From Cunninghamia lanceolata (taxonomy: Eukaryota; Streptophyta; Pinopsida; Cupressales; Cupressaceae), in contig BSBN01000187.1 of assembly GCA_027924645.1 (NCBI GenBank), forward strand, positions 16,324,001-16,388,000: DNA of 64,000 nt, read 5' to 3'. Below are positions 11,364 to 24,760 of this stretch, in pieces. Below the pieces are notes generated by a model. The model was given only the letters and a program-made list of their open reading frames with translations, did no database searches and was not told the origin of the DNA. Both the position numbers and the translations under genes were made by a program. The stretch's first letter is position 1, and every line of letters starts with the position of its first letter.

Positions 11364-11875
11364 AACCCTCTTCTAAGCCATAGGGGAGGAACTTCATTTG
11401 CACAATCACTATACCCAAAATTCTCTCATCTTCTCTTCTCAACTCCATTCTCAAATATTCCTCAATTATTGTGTGTTGAAGCTCTCATTCAACACAAAAT
11501 AGGTATTCACAACCATTCTTACTTTGTCATCTTCAAACAAGCAAGCAAGCAAACAAAGCTTTCTAAGGGCTTCTCAAATCAAGATCAAAGCAAGATAGGC
11601 AATAATGGAAAATGACAGGTAAAAAAGGTTTGTGAGTATGCTCTTACTCTTCTTGGTTTAATTCCTCTTTGCCTTCACATTCTATTGATGTTTGGGTTTT
11701 TATGTTTTTCATGTATTTGACTAACTCTCATTCTCCCCCTCACAGGTATAAATGTGAATTCGGTGTATGGTGATAGTCTGGCATACTTATCTATATCCCT
11801 GACCCTGTGTGGGCATATGGTAGAAGTTTTTAGGCTAGCTGGGAAATGGTTTGAAACTTTTTTACCAGCCATGGA

Positions 11876-12426
11876 AGGGCTAATGACTATATCTTTTTTG
11901 ATAAATTTAATATCTTTGATTACGTAGCAAAAAAAAAATGCTAATCATTTTATAGGTGATATTTGAGATAATTTTCATACTAATATTTTTTTCTAACATA
12001 GTCATGAAATTCCCTCTAATGGCTTCTTCTCTTACTAAAATATTTTGTTAAGGATTTTTTTTGTATTTAACTACCTCTAACCCACAATAGCATTCAAGGT
12101 AGATAGATAGATAGACAAATGTAAGATAGTGTTAGAAAGTAGAAAATAGGTTCACTTTGTGGTGTGACGTTGCAAGGTGAGGTTGTCATTCATTTTGCCC
12201 CTTATCATTAACTATGTCTATTGATATATTTCTTTTTTATTAGTCCTATAAATTATGATTCTCCTTTCAACAACTAAGGATTTATATCATCAAATATGGT
12301 TGGAATATAACCACTATACTATTTGGAAACAAATATAAATAGTTTTTGGCTCATTATGCATCAAATGATTTAAAATTATCAATAAATATTCATGAAGATC
12401 TCATTAATCAACTTATTAAAATTACC
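11876..12426. other. Unassigned AT-rich sequence
   Basis: I see no coding or element ends here, only a short GATA run near 12100 and AT-rich sequence. It could be the rest of the P LTR or host sequence. At 12427 similarity to the LTR of C starts abruptly, so a deletion or rearrangement junction lies there. Confidence 0.4.
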
Positions 12427-12689
12427 AAATACACTTGACTAATTATGTTGGTTCAATCACCTCTGCTGCAACACCTCTACTCAAACAACTTTGTTACCTT
12501 CAACACACTTGTACAACACAACATAACACAACCTCTAATATGAATTATCCATTATAGTAGATCTAGATTTCCTTCTCAACTTCTGGGTCATTCACACACA
12601 CATACACTCACTCTTCACACTTGTACATGCTCCTCACATACTCTTACCTTTTACAACAAACTTGATCTTTCATTTATATGCTATGTAAG
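12427..12689 (-). repeat. C 3' LTR, first fragment (outer end deleted)
   Basis: Matches 59023-59258 of the C 5' LTR nearly base for base (for example AATACACTTGACTAATT and CACCTCTACTCAAACAACT). The first roughly 445 bp of the LTR are missing. It ends in GTAAG (12685-12689), the target duplication of L. Confidence 0.85.
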
Positions 12690-15439
12690 TGTAACGCCCC
12701 ACTAGGAAACCCTAGAGGACAACACAACTATACTAAATAAACAAGACAATATATATATATAAGGATAGAAGTAACAAAGCAATGTCAACACATCAATACA
12801 TATCAATAAACTTACTTGTCCTCAAGGGTTCCACAGCTGCATTACTTACTAAACTATTAATAGGATCAAGAATTAACTAACATCAAAAGTTCAACTCTAA
12901 TCTATTAGATCGAAAGAATGAACACATACATTTCCATGTTATAACATTAGATAAGAAATCAACAAGATCATATAATTAGAACTACAAGTACATATACCAT
13001 TTCCCTTACATAAGGGTAGATCATTACATTATACACACTATCACTTCTTGAATACATTGGAATAATTACAATATGATATAACTAATACACAAGCTAGCAC
13101 ATGAGCATAAATAACTATCTCCTCAAACTGGTACATGATTTGGAATCTGCATGACAAGATCCATTCTTCCCACATACAAACATTGGCAAACCAATGGAGA
13201 AAATAGCACTACCACCCAACCATGTGGAACCCTGAGGTCCACCCCTCTGTGCTAGGAGACAACATAAGGTTCCGCAATAGTAACATACAAGAAGATAGAA
13301 GACTGACAGGTGCAAGGATACACATGACTCAAGTACAACACAAGTCAACAAGACGACACAAACAACATAAACAACACTTCCTCACTTAACAGAACTTCTA
13401 GATGCAACAACATAAGGAAAGAACACCAAGAGGGAATGCTAGACTGCAATAGGGAGAGTGACATCGCATGGTCCTAGCATGGGTTTTCAAGGCTATCTCT
13501 AACTAGAAACTGGCCCCCATCTATGGTTTTCCTCGCGACCTCTCTCTAGGCACCGGCCCCATAGGCTGACTCATGCGGGACTTACATTCCTTTCATGAAA
13601 ACAAGGAAGTTGATCTTGCCAACCACGGCCTTCTCTTCCTATCTCAAGCCTAAATGAGGACTTGAGCCATGAGTGAGGCATCCACTTATCTTGTTTAGTG
13701 TGAAAACTCGCCAACCCTCCAATTTGTTTATTAAGTTATCACTGGATTAACAACTTCCAATGGGTTATCCTAGCAGCCACTTTGGGCACCGGCCCCACAT
13801 TAGAAGCCACTTTCCCACTTGCATCTAGAAGACCCTAACCATCAGGCATAACAACATGAAACTGTAACCCATGCTAGGCATTTACCATCTTGCATACAAC
13901 TCTCAACAAAAAGAATCCAGAGCAAGGCATGGCTCCTCTTGCTCCCAAAAACCTTAACCATAAACTGAGGCAATCGACATTACATACAACCAAATCATAT
14001 TCAATGAATAACAAGATTACAGTACCCCAAGTGTTAAACACATGACTACCCCTTTAGGCCTCTAGAATCTACTTACCATCGTTATATCACAATAGTTCCA
14101 CATCACATCCAATCACAATTACAAATCATGAATTAAGCTCCCTCAACAATACTTCAATAACAAAACTACAATGCAACAAGGGTCTGATGCACTAATTATA
14201 GTTTTCAAGAATGTAGCAATAATTCCAACTATGGTCAATCATCCCACAACATAAAGTGAATCTATTTAAATAATGTAGAGCAACAATATTCCAACTACCA
14301 TTGGTAGTTATTAACATGACCAAAAGATATAAGTATCAATATTTAATCCAAAATGTCCAATATGACATCCTCCCTTATTTATGATAGCCAAGGTCCTCAT
14401 ACAAGAGACAAAATACTCTTACAATGCATTATTACTAACAACATTACCTGAATTAAAACATAGACAATCTAGGCTCAAGAATTCAAACTTGATCACTTGC
14501 ATAACTTTTATTTCGACAATAATTAAACTTTACTTACACAAAGAGTTCCCAACTATCAAAATTCTAATATGGATATCATTCTAGTAAATCAAAAGAAGAA
14601 TATGCCATAGCCTAAACTCAATACAACATCCTATCTTCAAATGCAATGACAAACAATTATAACCAGTTCAGATACTAAAACAACTTTAATAAAATCCACT
14701 TGATTTCCCACTTATTCAATCCTAAACACAATTTTCGTTAGATATTATAATTAATTTGAACTCATATTTGACCACAATTTAAATCTAATACACAAATGTT
14801 TAAAAGACATATTTTTATATAAAGTAAAACACATGTATTAAACACATACATTATAATACCTTATTCTACATATTTACTTTATCAATTAACATGATACTCA
14901 CTATTGACGACATGATCCCCCTATAACTTGATCCAACATAATAATCTATATTAAGACAAATTATATTACATCAACTAAGACAACAAAACTTAACAATTCC
15001 AAAGCAAACTTCTTTCAATAAAAAATACTTATGTTCTTAAATGCCTTCCTGCAAATCTGGTTTTAGTAAATATTCCAGTGCAGTTTTATATAAAAAGGAT
15101 GGATATTTTCAAATAACAAAATTGCATTGATGAAAATGTTAGATATTTAAAAGATTCTGTTACATGAGAAGGATACAATTCATATTTATATATATACATT
15201 AATATCTTCAAGAATATTGGTTTATCTGCACCAAATAATAGAACATATATCTAGAGAATCAATTAGATATATGTTCTAGAAGATTTACTAGAATTCTAAA
15301 AGGAAACTTCTTACTATGGTTCGAATCACTCAAACATAAATTATAGTTACTTAATAAATAGAGCCTTGTCCTTCCTAGTCTTAAGTTGAACGATTTATGC
15401 TAAAAGAAAAAGGAGTTGATGAGTAGGTTTTAGAAACTT

Positions 15440-16530
15440 TCAAACAATGCAATGGCAAAAGCATAGACAGGGCAGGTGAACTGTTTAACAAACTACCTCA
15501 ATGAGATGTCGCTCCATGGAATGCAATAAGTGCAAAATAGGTATAGACGTCCCTCATAGCATAATGAGAAGTGATTTGTTAGATATTAAAGTTGGAAATG
15601 CTTAGAAAAGGCTTTAGAAACTTCAAACAAATGCAATGAGAAGGTGTAAATTTTAGACGCCTCAACCTTTAACAGCATTCACGCTGCCTGAGACAAAATG
15701 GGAACTTTGGAATGGGTATGGGTATCCATCATAGCATGAAGGACAGAGGAAATCTGTCAGATGCTGTGATTGCAATGACCCTACTAAACATGTATGCAAA
15801 AAGTATAAGCATGGACAAGGCACGTGAGATGTTTGATAGCGTACCCCAGAGAAAAATGAAATCATGGAAGGCATTGATGACAAAATATGCACAAAATTTG
15901 TTGGGTAAAAGAAAATAGTAGGGAGCTCTGGTCCACACGCATGCAAAGAGTGATATCATAAACAAAGCACATGAACTACTTGACAAAATGCATCACCAAG
16001 ATGTCATCTCTCAGAATGCAAGGATCACAAGTATGCACAAGATGGATTTTGCAAGGATGCTCTTGAAATCCCTGAACTAAGGCAGACGCTGGAACATTAC
16101 CTATCATTGGAAACTTTCCTTAGGGAATAGCTACATGTCACCACATAGGTTTAGTGGATGAGAGCTGTACCTATCACATTAGATGGCTATTCGGACTTAT
16201 CAATTGTAGGATACACACAAATGGACTGATTTGACGGTAATGCTTACATGTATAAAGGAACCAATAATGATCAGTTTGGAGTATGGAATGATGAACGCCA
16301 TGTTGGTAAACATGCATGAAAAATGTGGATGCTCAAACAATGCTCTCACACCACTTGGCTGAATGTCTTAGAGCAATGTCACCTCACCAAATGTAATGAT
16401 TGCAGGACATTCACAAAATGGATTTGGTGTATGTAACATTTAAGCAAATGAAGATGAAGAATTAAAATTGTGGTCTTAGCCAACATCCGCAGTGCATGTG
16501 TCCAAAATTGGGAGTTATGGAACATAGGAT
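15440..16530 (+). pseudogene. Captured pentatricopeptide-repeat (PPR) gene remnant, left LTR copy 1
   Basis: Plus-strand translation in shifting frames gives successive PLS-type PPR motifs. Near 15455 is KSIDRAGELFNKLPQ, then DVAPWNAIS. From 15712 come GIHHSMKDRGNLSDAVIA, LLNMYAKS, KAREMFDSVPQR and MKSWKALMTKYAQN. Then KAHELLDKMHHQDVIS follows, and after a degraded gap NVMIAGHSQNGFG near 16395. The features MYAKxG, AREMFDxMPQR and SWxALxxxYAQN are typical of plant PPR proteins, which bind organellar RNA. Several stops and shifts make it non-functional. It lies antisense to L transcription. Capture by L is inferred from its presence in both LTRs. Confidence 0.78.
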
Positions 16531-18211
16531 GAAATCATGGTAAAAAAATAATAATTAAACAATGGTTTACAATAATCTACTAGTCAGGTCAATAAGAATA
16601 CACCACAGATCTATTTTACAGAAGCTTAGATATTAGCAGAATTGGTGAGTATGAAAATGTAACGAAGGAATGGCTAGGAAACCTTAGGGTTGACAAACAT
16701 GCGGAGATGGAAACACAGACAAGAACTTAATCATTTTTATAATTTTCATGACCTCAAAATGGCATAAATAGACTCTTATACGGCTCATGAAATCATCAAG
16801 AAAGAGAAAACATGTGCTAGGTACAAACTTGAAACCTGCAACTCCATTGAAACATAATCAAGGTGCATGCCTCCATTTTCAAATATGAGAACATATGAGG
16901 ACATATTCTTAAACACCACTCTAGCTACTAAGGTAGAAAAGGACATTCACGCTGCCTGAGACAAAATGGGAACTTTGGAATGGGTATGGGTATCCATCAT
17001 AGCATGAAGGATAGAGGAAATCTGTCAGATGTTGTGATTGCAATGACCCTACTAAACATGTATGCAAAAAGTATAAGCATGGACAAGGCATGTGAGATGT
17101 TTGATAGCATGCCCCAGAGAAAAATGAAATCATGGAAGGCATTGATGACAAAATATGCACTAAATTTGTTGGGTAAAAGAAAATAGTAGGGAGCTTTGGT
17201 CCACACGTATGCAAAGAGTGATATCATAAACAAAGCACATGAACTACTTGACAGAATGCATCACTGAGACGTCATCTCTTAGAATGCAAGGTTCACAAGT
17301 ATGCACAAGATGGATTTTGCAAGGATGCTCTCAAAATCCCTGAACTAAGGTAGATGCTGGAACATTACCTATCATTGGAAACTTTCCTTAGGGACTAGCT
17401 ACATGTCACCGCATACGTTTAGTGGATGAGAGTTGTACCTATCACATTAGATGGCTATTCAGACTTATCAATTGCAGGATACACACAAATGGACTGATTT
17501 GACGGTAATGCTTACATGTATAAAGGAACCAATAATGATCAGTTTGGAGTATGGAATGATGAACGCCATGTTGGTAAACATGCATGAAAAATGTGGATGC
17601 TCAAACAATGCTCTCACACCACTTGGTTGAATGCCTCAGAGCAATGTCGCCTCACCAAATGTAATGATTGCAGGACATTCACAAAATGGATTTGGCATAT
17701 TTAACATTTAAGAAAATGAAGATGAAGAATTAAAATTGTGGTCTTAGCCAACATCCGCAGTGCATGTGTCCAAAATTGGGAGTTATGGAACATAGGATGA
17801 AATCAATGTAAAAAAATAATAATTAAACAATGGTTTACAATAATCTACTAGTCAGGTCAATAAGAATACACCATAGATCTATTTTGCAGAAGCTTAGATA
17901 TTAGCAGAATCGGTGAGTATGAAAATGTAAGGAAGGAATGGCTAGGAAACATCAGGGTTGACAAACATGCGGAGATGGAAACACAGACAAGACCTTAATC
18001 ATTTTTACAATTTTCATGACCTCAAAATGGCATAAATAGACTCTTATACGGCTCATGAAATCATCAAGAAAGAGAAAACATGTGCTAGGTACAAACTTGA
18101 AACCTGCAACTCCATTGAAACATAATCTAGGTGCATGCCTCCATTTTCAAATATGAGAACATATGAGCACATATTCTTACACACCACTCTAGCTACTAAG
18201 GTAGAAAAGGA
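15676..18211. repeat. Tandem duplication, two 1268 bp copies
   Basis: Copies 15676-16943 and 16944-18211 are nearly identical. The other LTR of L has one copy. The unit edges share the hexamer CATTCA, so the duplication probably arose by slippage or unequal exchange at that microhomology after L inserted. Confidence 0.92.
16944..17800 (+). pseudogene. PPR remnant, left LTR copy 2
   Basis: The second half of the tandem duplication repeats the PPR stretch from GIHHSMKDRGNLSD onward, with KACEMFDSMPQRK in place of KAREMFDSVPQR and the same later NVMIAGHSQNGFG. The upstream motif at 15455 is not duplicated. It is decayed like copy 1. Confidence 0.75.
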
Positions 18212-19390
18212 CATTCAAAAATGAATATAGATTTACACTCAAATCAGACATGCAAAAATGTGAGATCTTAGATGGAGTACACAAACTATTGACCGTGCAC
18301 TCAAAGAAATAGTGGTCTAATGGTATGCAATGATTTTTTTTGGTGATGGATATATGAGAAGTCTTTACATAGAGAAAAGAGTGCAGCTCACACACACATA
18401 TTGGCAATTTGTTGACATAATAGAAAAGACAATAGAAATAAGATTCAGAAATGAAAGAATCTGTATCCAACGCTCGACGGATTGGAGGTACAACACAGAA
18501 CATTATTTTTTTTCCCAAATCCTGTTCCACCAAGTTTTTTTTTTTCTAAAAAGTCCAGACCACCTCCCCCCCATGTCTCCCCAGTAAAATAACTTTTAAT
18601 GAAGAATAACTGCTCCCACACTGCCTCCATCCACTCTCTCAAAAGGACTCATTTTATTCCCTTCCGCAATGCTGCCATATTCTTTATAATATACTATTTC
18701 TAAAGAAAACAACTCATAAATGACATAATAAAAAGATTACGATAAAAATAGAATATCTGACAACACACACACCATAATTCCATTAATTAAATCCTCAAAG
18801 AAATATTTTATTTACCTCCTCAAACAATTTATTTATCTAATAAAGAGAACTATTAATTCCTTTATAAAAATTGATTAACCATCAATAAATAACTTGACAA
18901 GCTACACCCAAACAGGATCCAATAACAATACAGACTCAAACAATAGAGTCTCGCAATCATGACCATACAAACAGGACACAGGACTAGAAAAAAAATCATC
19001 CTCTTCAAGGTTGATGACAAGCTAGGGGAAAACCTTACGTTATCTCTGTTCAACAATTTCCCATTGGTTAAGGCACGTTCAGACCTGTTAGTTCAGGTGG
19101 AGTCGATGCCTGATACCTGTTCACTCAAGCATACCAATTAGAGTACACCTTCATAGCCGAAGCACTGGAAAGGATCTCTAACATTCATATTTCATTCCCG
19201 TATGTCCATACATCCAATGGTATGATGTTGCCCTTTCCACCTAACCTAACAACATACTACTACATCATCTGACTGTAATATTAACATAACAATATGCATT
19301 TTACTTACCAAAGCTCAAATTCCATCTTCATCTTCAAATTCCTTAGTCAAACTACCTGCATAGCCAAGGTGAAAACAGAGGGGCACTACA

Positions 19391-19403
19391 TCCTCCCCCC
19401 CTA
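19391..19403 (-). promoter_or_regulatory. Polypurine tract of L
   Basis: On the minus strand AGGGGGGGAGGA directly precedes TGTAGTGCCCC, the start of the 3' LTR. Confidence 0.85.
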
Positions 19404-20842
19404 AAACTTGACTTACTCCTAGAAGTCACAGACTAGGGTGGAAACATAACACATTAGTATCTCAAATTCTATTGCCAATGTTTGCATTCATATTCAGTAA
19501 TTGTTCACAAGACAGGCATAGTCGTTAAATAAAGACAAGAAGGACATCAATTTCTCACCAATAAGACACATCATGTGATCTACTTAAAACCAATTATTTA
19601 CATTTTGAGAATTTCATACAATTTGGAGCATGGCATTCATATATTAGCATGGAACAATACATCTCACATCTCAATCACCAAACATGCAATTGTAGTTCTC
19701 TACGGAGTCTTCCCTTGTACATACTATCAAAGGCTCAGAATGAACATGATAGAACCAACACTTAGCATGAATCGGGACCAACAGATACAACTTTCAGAAT
19801 AGCCACCATAGAAATTTAAAAAAAAATGCAAACCCAAATGGGAAATTAAAACAAATTAAATCTTAAGTCACAAAATGCCGGCAATTTCTAATAATTCAAG
19901 TACAAAGAAAAGAGTATTGGTGACCACTCCTTTCATAAGAGAATTAAAAGAAAGCAAATTCACTGGTAGCCCCCAACAACACATGAATCAACCATCAAAA
20001 TTTTCAAAATAACCAAATTACAAACAAATCTACATCACGACATAGCTAATTTTAGCCACAAAAAAGGAGTATCCGCTACACAACACCCAAGGACACAAGG
20101 TTCTAAATGCGTTAGAGAATGTACACTAAACACAGAGTCAACTAGGTTTTCTATAGCCTCATATCTAAGCAACTTTTAAACAAAGATTGAGGGCAACACA
20201 GTCACTACTTTTCCACAAAATTTTCTCTTTTAATGTAGTACAATTTCTCTTTACCAAGCTATGAACATATGCAATTACTTCCTTATGCAAGAAGATATTT
20301 TTAGAGGGAATGTATGATATCACACACAAGAATAATTTAAAACTCTAATTGACTTACATTATCACATTCATTGTTCCATGGGTCCAATGCAAATCCAATT
20401 TGATCTCCTGCACACGGTTCTTACACATGCATGCACAAAGATAACTTTAATAATTCACAACAATTCTTTCACATGAGGTCATGACCAACTAGGGGTGAGA
20501 TATAGATTATCAAGCAACCTTGAAAAGATACCCCGTACATGACAACATCACACAACCACATGACTCACCAAATGATTAAGTCATTCCAATACCTAATTAC
20601 ATGCACTATCATTTAGGAATTCATATTGGCTAATATATTATCACATTTTTAGAAATGAAGGAGAAAGAATACATCATAGTCAGAAAGAATTCATTTCTTA
20701 AAGAGCAAGTCTATAAACTTATTAGTCTTCTAATTTCATACAAATGCACACGAGTGGTAGGTACTATTACCAACACACAACAAAAGAAAATCACTTAACC
20801 TAGGCAACAACATTAATCCAGAGGTCTCAGTGTTGCAACTTG

Positions 20843-20854
20843 GCTCTGATACCA
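20843..20854 (-). promoter_or_regulatory. Primer binding site of L
   Basis: The minus strand reads TGGTATCAGAGCC two bases inside the LTR that ends at 20857, a perfect initiator-methionine tRNA site. It fixes 20857-26335 as the 5' LTR. Confidence 0.9.
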
Positions 20855-20906
20855 AATGTAACGTCCCACCAAGAAACCTCAGAGGACAACACAACTATAC
20901 TAAATA

Positions 20907-20910
<4 letters not shown>

Positions 20911-20948
<38 letters not shown>
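20911..20948. repeat. (AT)n microsatellite
   Basis: About 37 bases of uninterrupted AT dinucleotides. The same place in the other LTR (near 12750) has only about 14, so the tract changed length after insertion. Confidence 0.95.
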
Positions 20949-20951
<3 letters not shown>

Positions 20952-22087
20952 ATAGAAGTAGCAAAGCAATGTCAACACATCAATACATATCAATAAACTT
21001 GTCCTCAAGGGTTCCACAGCTGCATTACTTACTAAACTATTAACAGGATTAAGAATTAACTAACATCAAAAGTTCAATTCTAATCTATTAGATCAAAAGA
21101 ATGAACACATACATTTCCATGTTATAACATTAGATAAGAAATCAACAAGATCATATAATTAGAACTACAAGTACATATACCATTTCCCTTACATAAGGGT
21201 AGATCATTACATTATACACACTATCACTTCTTGAATACATTGGAATAATTACAATATGATATAACTGATACACAAGCTAGAACATGAGCATAAATAACTG
21301 TCTCCTCAAACTAGTACATGATCTAGAATCTGCATCACAAGATCCATTCTTCCCGCACACAAACATTGGCAAACCAATGGAGCAAATAGCACTACCACCC
21401 GACCATGTCGAACCCTGAGGTCCACCCCTCCATGCTAGGAGATAACATAAGGTTCCGCAGAAGCAATAGACAAGAAGACAGAAGACCGACAGTTGTAAGG
21501 ACTACACATGACTCAAGTACAACACGGGTCAACAAGATGACACAAACAACATAAACAACACTTCCTCACTTAACAGAACTTCCAGAGGCAACAACATAAG
21601 GAAAGAACACCAAGAGGGAATGTTAGACTGAAGTAGGGAAAGTGACATTGCATGGTCCTAGCATGGGTTTTCCTGGCTATCTCTCACTAGAAACTAGCCC
21701 CCATCTATGGTTTTCCTAGTGACCTCTCTCTAGGTACCAGCCCCATAGGGTGACTAATGCAGAACCAACATTCCTTTCGTGAGGACAAGGAAGTTGATCT
21801 CGCCAACCATGGCCTTCTCTTCCCATCTTAAGCCTAAACGAGCACTTGAGCCATGAGTGAGGCATCCACTTATCTTGTTTAGTGTTAAAACTCCCCAACC
21901 CTCCAATTTGTTTATTAAGTTATCACTGGATTAACAACTTCCAATGGGTTATCCTGGTAGCCACTTTGGGCACTGACCCGACATTGGAATCCACTTTCCC
22001 ACTTGCATCTAGAAGACCCTAACCATTAGGCATAACAACATGAAACTGTAACCCATGCAAGGCATTTACCCTCTTGCATACAACTCT

Positions 22088-22210
22088 CAAAAAAAAGAAT
22101 CTACAGCAAGGCATGGTTCCTCTTGCTCCCAAAAACCTTAACCATAAACAAAATGTATCCAAAGCAAGGCATGGGTCCTCTTGCTCCCAAAAACCTTAAC
22201 CATAAACTGA
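22088..22210. repeat. Small tandem duplication in the L 5' LTR
   Basis: The segment containing GCAAGGCATGG, CCTCTTGCTCCC and AACCTTAACCATAAAC occurs twice about 62 bp apart. The partner LTR near 13920 has one copy. Confidence 0.85.
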
Positions 22211-23649
22211 GGCAATCGACATTACATACAACCAAATCATATTCAATGAATAACAAGATTACAGTATCCCAAGAGTTAAACACATGACTACCCCTCTAGG
22301 CCTCTGGAATCTACTTACCACTGTTATATCACAATAGTTCCACATCACATCCAATCACAATTACACATCATGAAATAAGCTCCCTCAACAATACTTCAAT
22401 AACAAAACTACAATGCCACAAGGGTCTGATGCACTGATTATAGTCTTGAAGAATGTAGCAATAATTCCAACTATGGTCAATCATCCCACAACATAAAGTG
22501 AATCTATTTCAACAATGCAGAGAAACAATATTCCAATTACCATTGGCAGTTATTAACATGACCAAAAGATATAAGTATCAATATTTAATCCAAAACGTCC
22601 AATACAACATCCTCCCTTATTTATGATAGCCAAGGTCCTCATACAAGAGACAAAATACTCTTACAATGCATTATTACTAACAACATTACCTGAATTAAAA
22701 CATAGACAATCTAGGCTCAAGAATTCAAACTTGATCACTTGCATAACTTTTATTTTGACAATAATTAAACTTTACTTACACAAGAGTTCCCAACTAGCAA
22801 AATTCTAATATGGATATCATTCTAGTAAATCAAAAGAAGAATATGCCATAGCCTAAACTCAATACAACATCCTATCTTCAAATGCAATACTAAAACAACT
22901 TTAATAAAATCCACTTGATTTCCCACTTATTCAATCCTAAACACAATTTTCGTTAGATATTATAATTAATTTGAACTCATATTTGACCACAATTTAAATC
23001 TAATACACAAGTGTTTAAAAGACATATTTTTATATAAAGTAAAACTCATGTATTAAACACATACATTACAATACCTTATTCTACATATTTACTTTATCGA
23101 TTAACATGATACTCACTATTGATGACATGATCACCCTATAACTTGATCCAACATAATAATCTATATTAAGAAAAAATATATTACATCAACTAAGACAACC
23201 AAACTTAACTATTCCAAAGCAAACTTCTTTCAATAAAAACTACCTATGTTCTTAAATGCCTTCTTGCAAATCTAGTTTTAGTAAATATTCCAGTGCGGTT
23301 TTATATAAAAAGGATAGATATTTTCAAAGAAAAAAATTACATTTATGAAAATGTTAGAGATTTAAAAGATTCTGTTACACGAGAAGGATACAATTCATAG
23401 TTATATATATACATTAATCTCTTCAAGAATATTGGTTTATCTGCACCAAATAATAGAACATATATCTAGGGAATCAATTAGATATATGTTCTAGAAGATT
23501 TACTGGAGTTCTAAAAGGAAACTTCTTACTATAGTTTGAATCACTCAAACATAAATTACAATTACTTAATAAATAGAGCCTTGTCCTTCGTAGTCTTAAG
23601 TTGAGCAATTTATGCTAAAAGAAAAAGGACTTGATGAGTAGGTTTTAAA

Positions 23650-24760
23650 AACTTTTAAACAATGCAATGGTGAGAGCATAGACAGGGAAGGCGAACTATT
23701 TAAAAAACTGCCTCAATGAGATGTCGCTCTATGGAATGCAATAAGTACGATATAGGTATAGATGTCCCTCATAACATAATGAGAAGCGATTTGTTAGATA
23801 TTAAAGTTGGAAATACTCAGAAAAGGCTTTAGAAACTTCAAACAAATGTAATGAGAAGGTGTAAATTTTAGACGCCTCAACCTTTACCAACATTCACGCT
23901 ACCTAAGACAAAATGGGAACTTTGGAATGGGTATGGGTATCCATCATAGCATGAAGGATAGAGGAAATCTGTCAGATGTTGTGGTTGCAACGACCCTACT
24001 AAACATGTATGCAAAAAGTAGAAGCATGCACAAGGCACATGAGATGTTTGACAGCGTGCCCTAGAGAAAAATGAAATCATGGAATGCATTGATGACAAAA
24101 TATGCACAAAATTTGTTGGGTAAAAGAAAATAGTAGGGAGCTCTGGTCTACACACATGCAAAGAGTGATATCATAAACAAAGCACATGAACTACTTGACA
24201 AAATGCACCACCGAGACGTCATCTCTCGAAATGTAGGGATCGTAGATATGCTCCAGATGGATTTTACAAGGATGCTCTCGAAATCCCTAAACTAAGGCGG
24301 ATGTTGGAACAATACCTATCACTGGAAACTTTACTTAGGGACTAGCTACATGCTGCCGCATAGGTTTAGTGGATGAGAGCTATACCTATCACATTAGATG
24401 CCTATTCAAACCTATCAATTGTAGGATACACACAAATGGACTGATTTGATGGTAATGCTTATAGGTATAAAGGAACCAATAATGATTAGTTTGGAGGATG
24501 GAATGATGAACGCCATGTTGGTAAAGATGCATGAAAAATGTGGATGCTCAAACAATGCTCTCACACCACTTGGCTAAATGCCTCGGAGCAATGTCACCTT
24601 GCGAAATGTAATGATTGCAGGACATGCACAAAATGGATTTGGCATATATAATATTTAAGCAAATGAAGATGAAGAACTAAAATTGTGGTCTTAGCCAACA
24701 TCTGCATTGCATGTGTCCAAAATTGGGAGTTATGGAATAGAGGATAAAATAATGGTAAAA
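23650..24760 (+). pseudogene. PPR remnant in the L 5' LTR
   Basis: Homologous to 15440-16530: GMGIHHSMKDRGNLSD near 23925, then LLNMYAKSRSMHKAHEMF, KAHELLDKMHHRDVIS and, much later, NVMIAGH. Some residues are closer to a canonical PPR (HHRDVIS rather than HHQDVIS), as expected if both LTR copies decayed independently. Frameshifts and stops are present. Confidence 0.75.

Larger units (their letters stand above)
1..11875 (+). mobile_element. Element P: 3' part of an LTR retrotransposon carrying an antisense PMD gene
   Basis: The plus-strand orientation follows from a purine tract (10666-10681) that directly precedes an LTR starting TGTATACACC at 10682, and from a plus-strand TATA box inside that LTR. 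The 5' LTR and gag-pol lie left of the window. Between them and the 3' LTR lies a gene on the opposite strand (578-10319). Antisense extra ORFs near the 3' LTR are known from plant Ty3/gypsy elements of the Tat group, so that group is my inference; no pol is visible to confirm it. The copia element E1 (959-7963) interrupts P. The right boundary near 11875 is uncertain because the matching LTR is outside the window. Confidence 0.6.
10682..11875 (+). repeat. 3' LTR of element P (right end approximate)
   Basis: Starts TGTATACACC after the purine tract. It contains a minisatellite (11048-11270) and the TATA box CTATAAATAG at 11354-11363. The partner LTR is not in the window, so the end near 11875 is a guess at a CA dinucleotide. 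Confidence 0.5.
12690..19390 (-). repeat. 3' LTR of L (6.7 kb, with internal tandem duplication)
   Basis: Colinear with 20857-26335 at high similarity by eye. The excess length is accounted for by the 1268 bp tandem duplication at 15676-18211, offset by small indels. The outer end is the perfect target-duplication boundary. Confidence 0.9.
19391..20856 (-). other. Internal domain of L, non-coding (1466 bp)
   Basis: No gag, protease, RT or integrase similarity and no long ORF on either strand; AT-rich. It carries only the polypurine tract at one end and the primer site at the other. Confidence 0.85.

Noticed and set aside
15712..15918. Functional PPR gene
   Set aside because: The 68-codon open frame is one piece of a run with several stops and frame changes, lies in an LTR and is present in three equally damaged copies.
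18330..18590. C-terminal DYW-type end of the captured PPR gene
   Set aside because: FFGDGY near 18350 is suggestive, but no DYW signature or following motif can be read; too weak to call.
20840..21043. ORF with a run of Tyr-Ile codons
   Set aside because: Translation of the AT microsatellite across the end of the L LTR.
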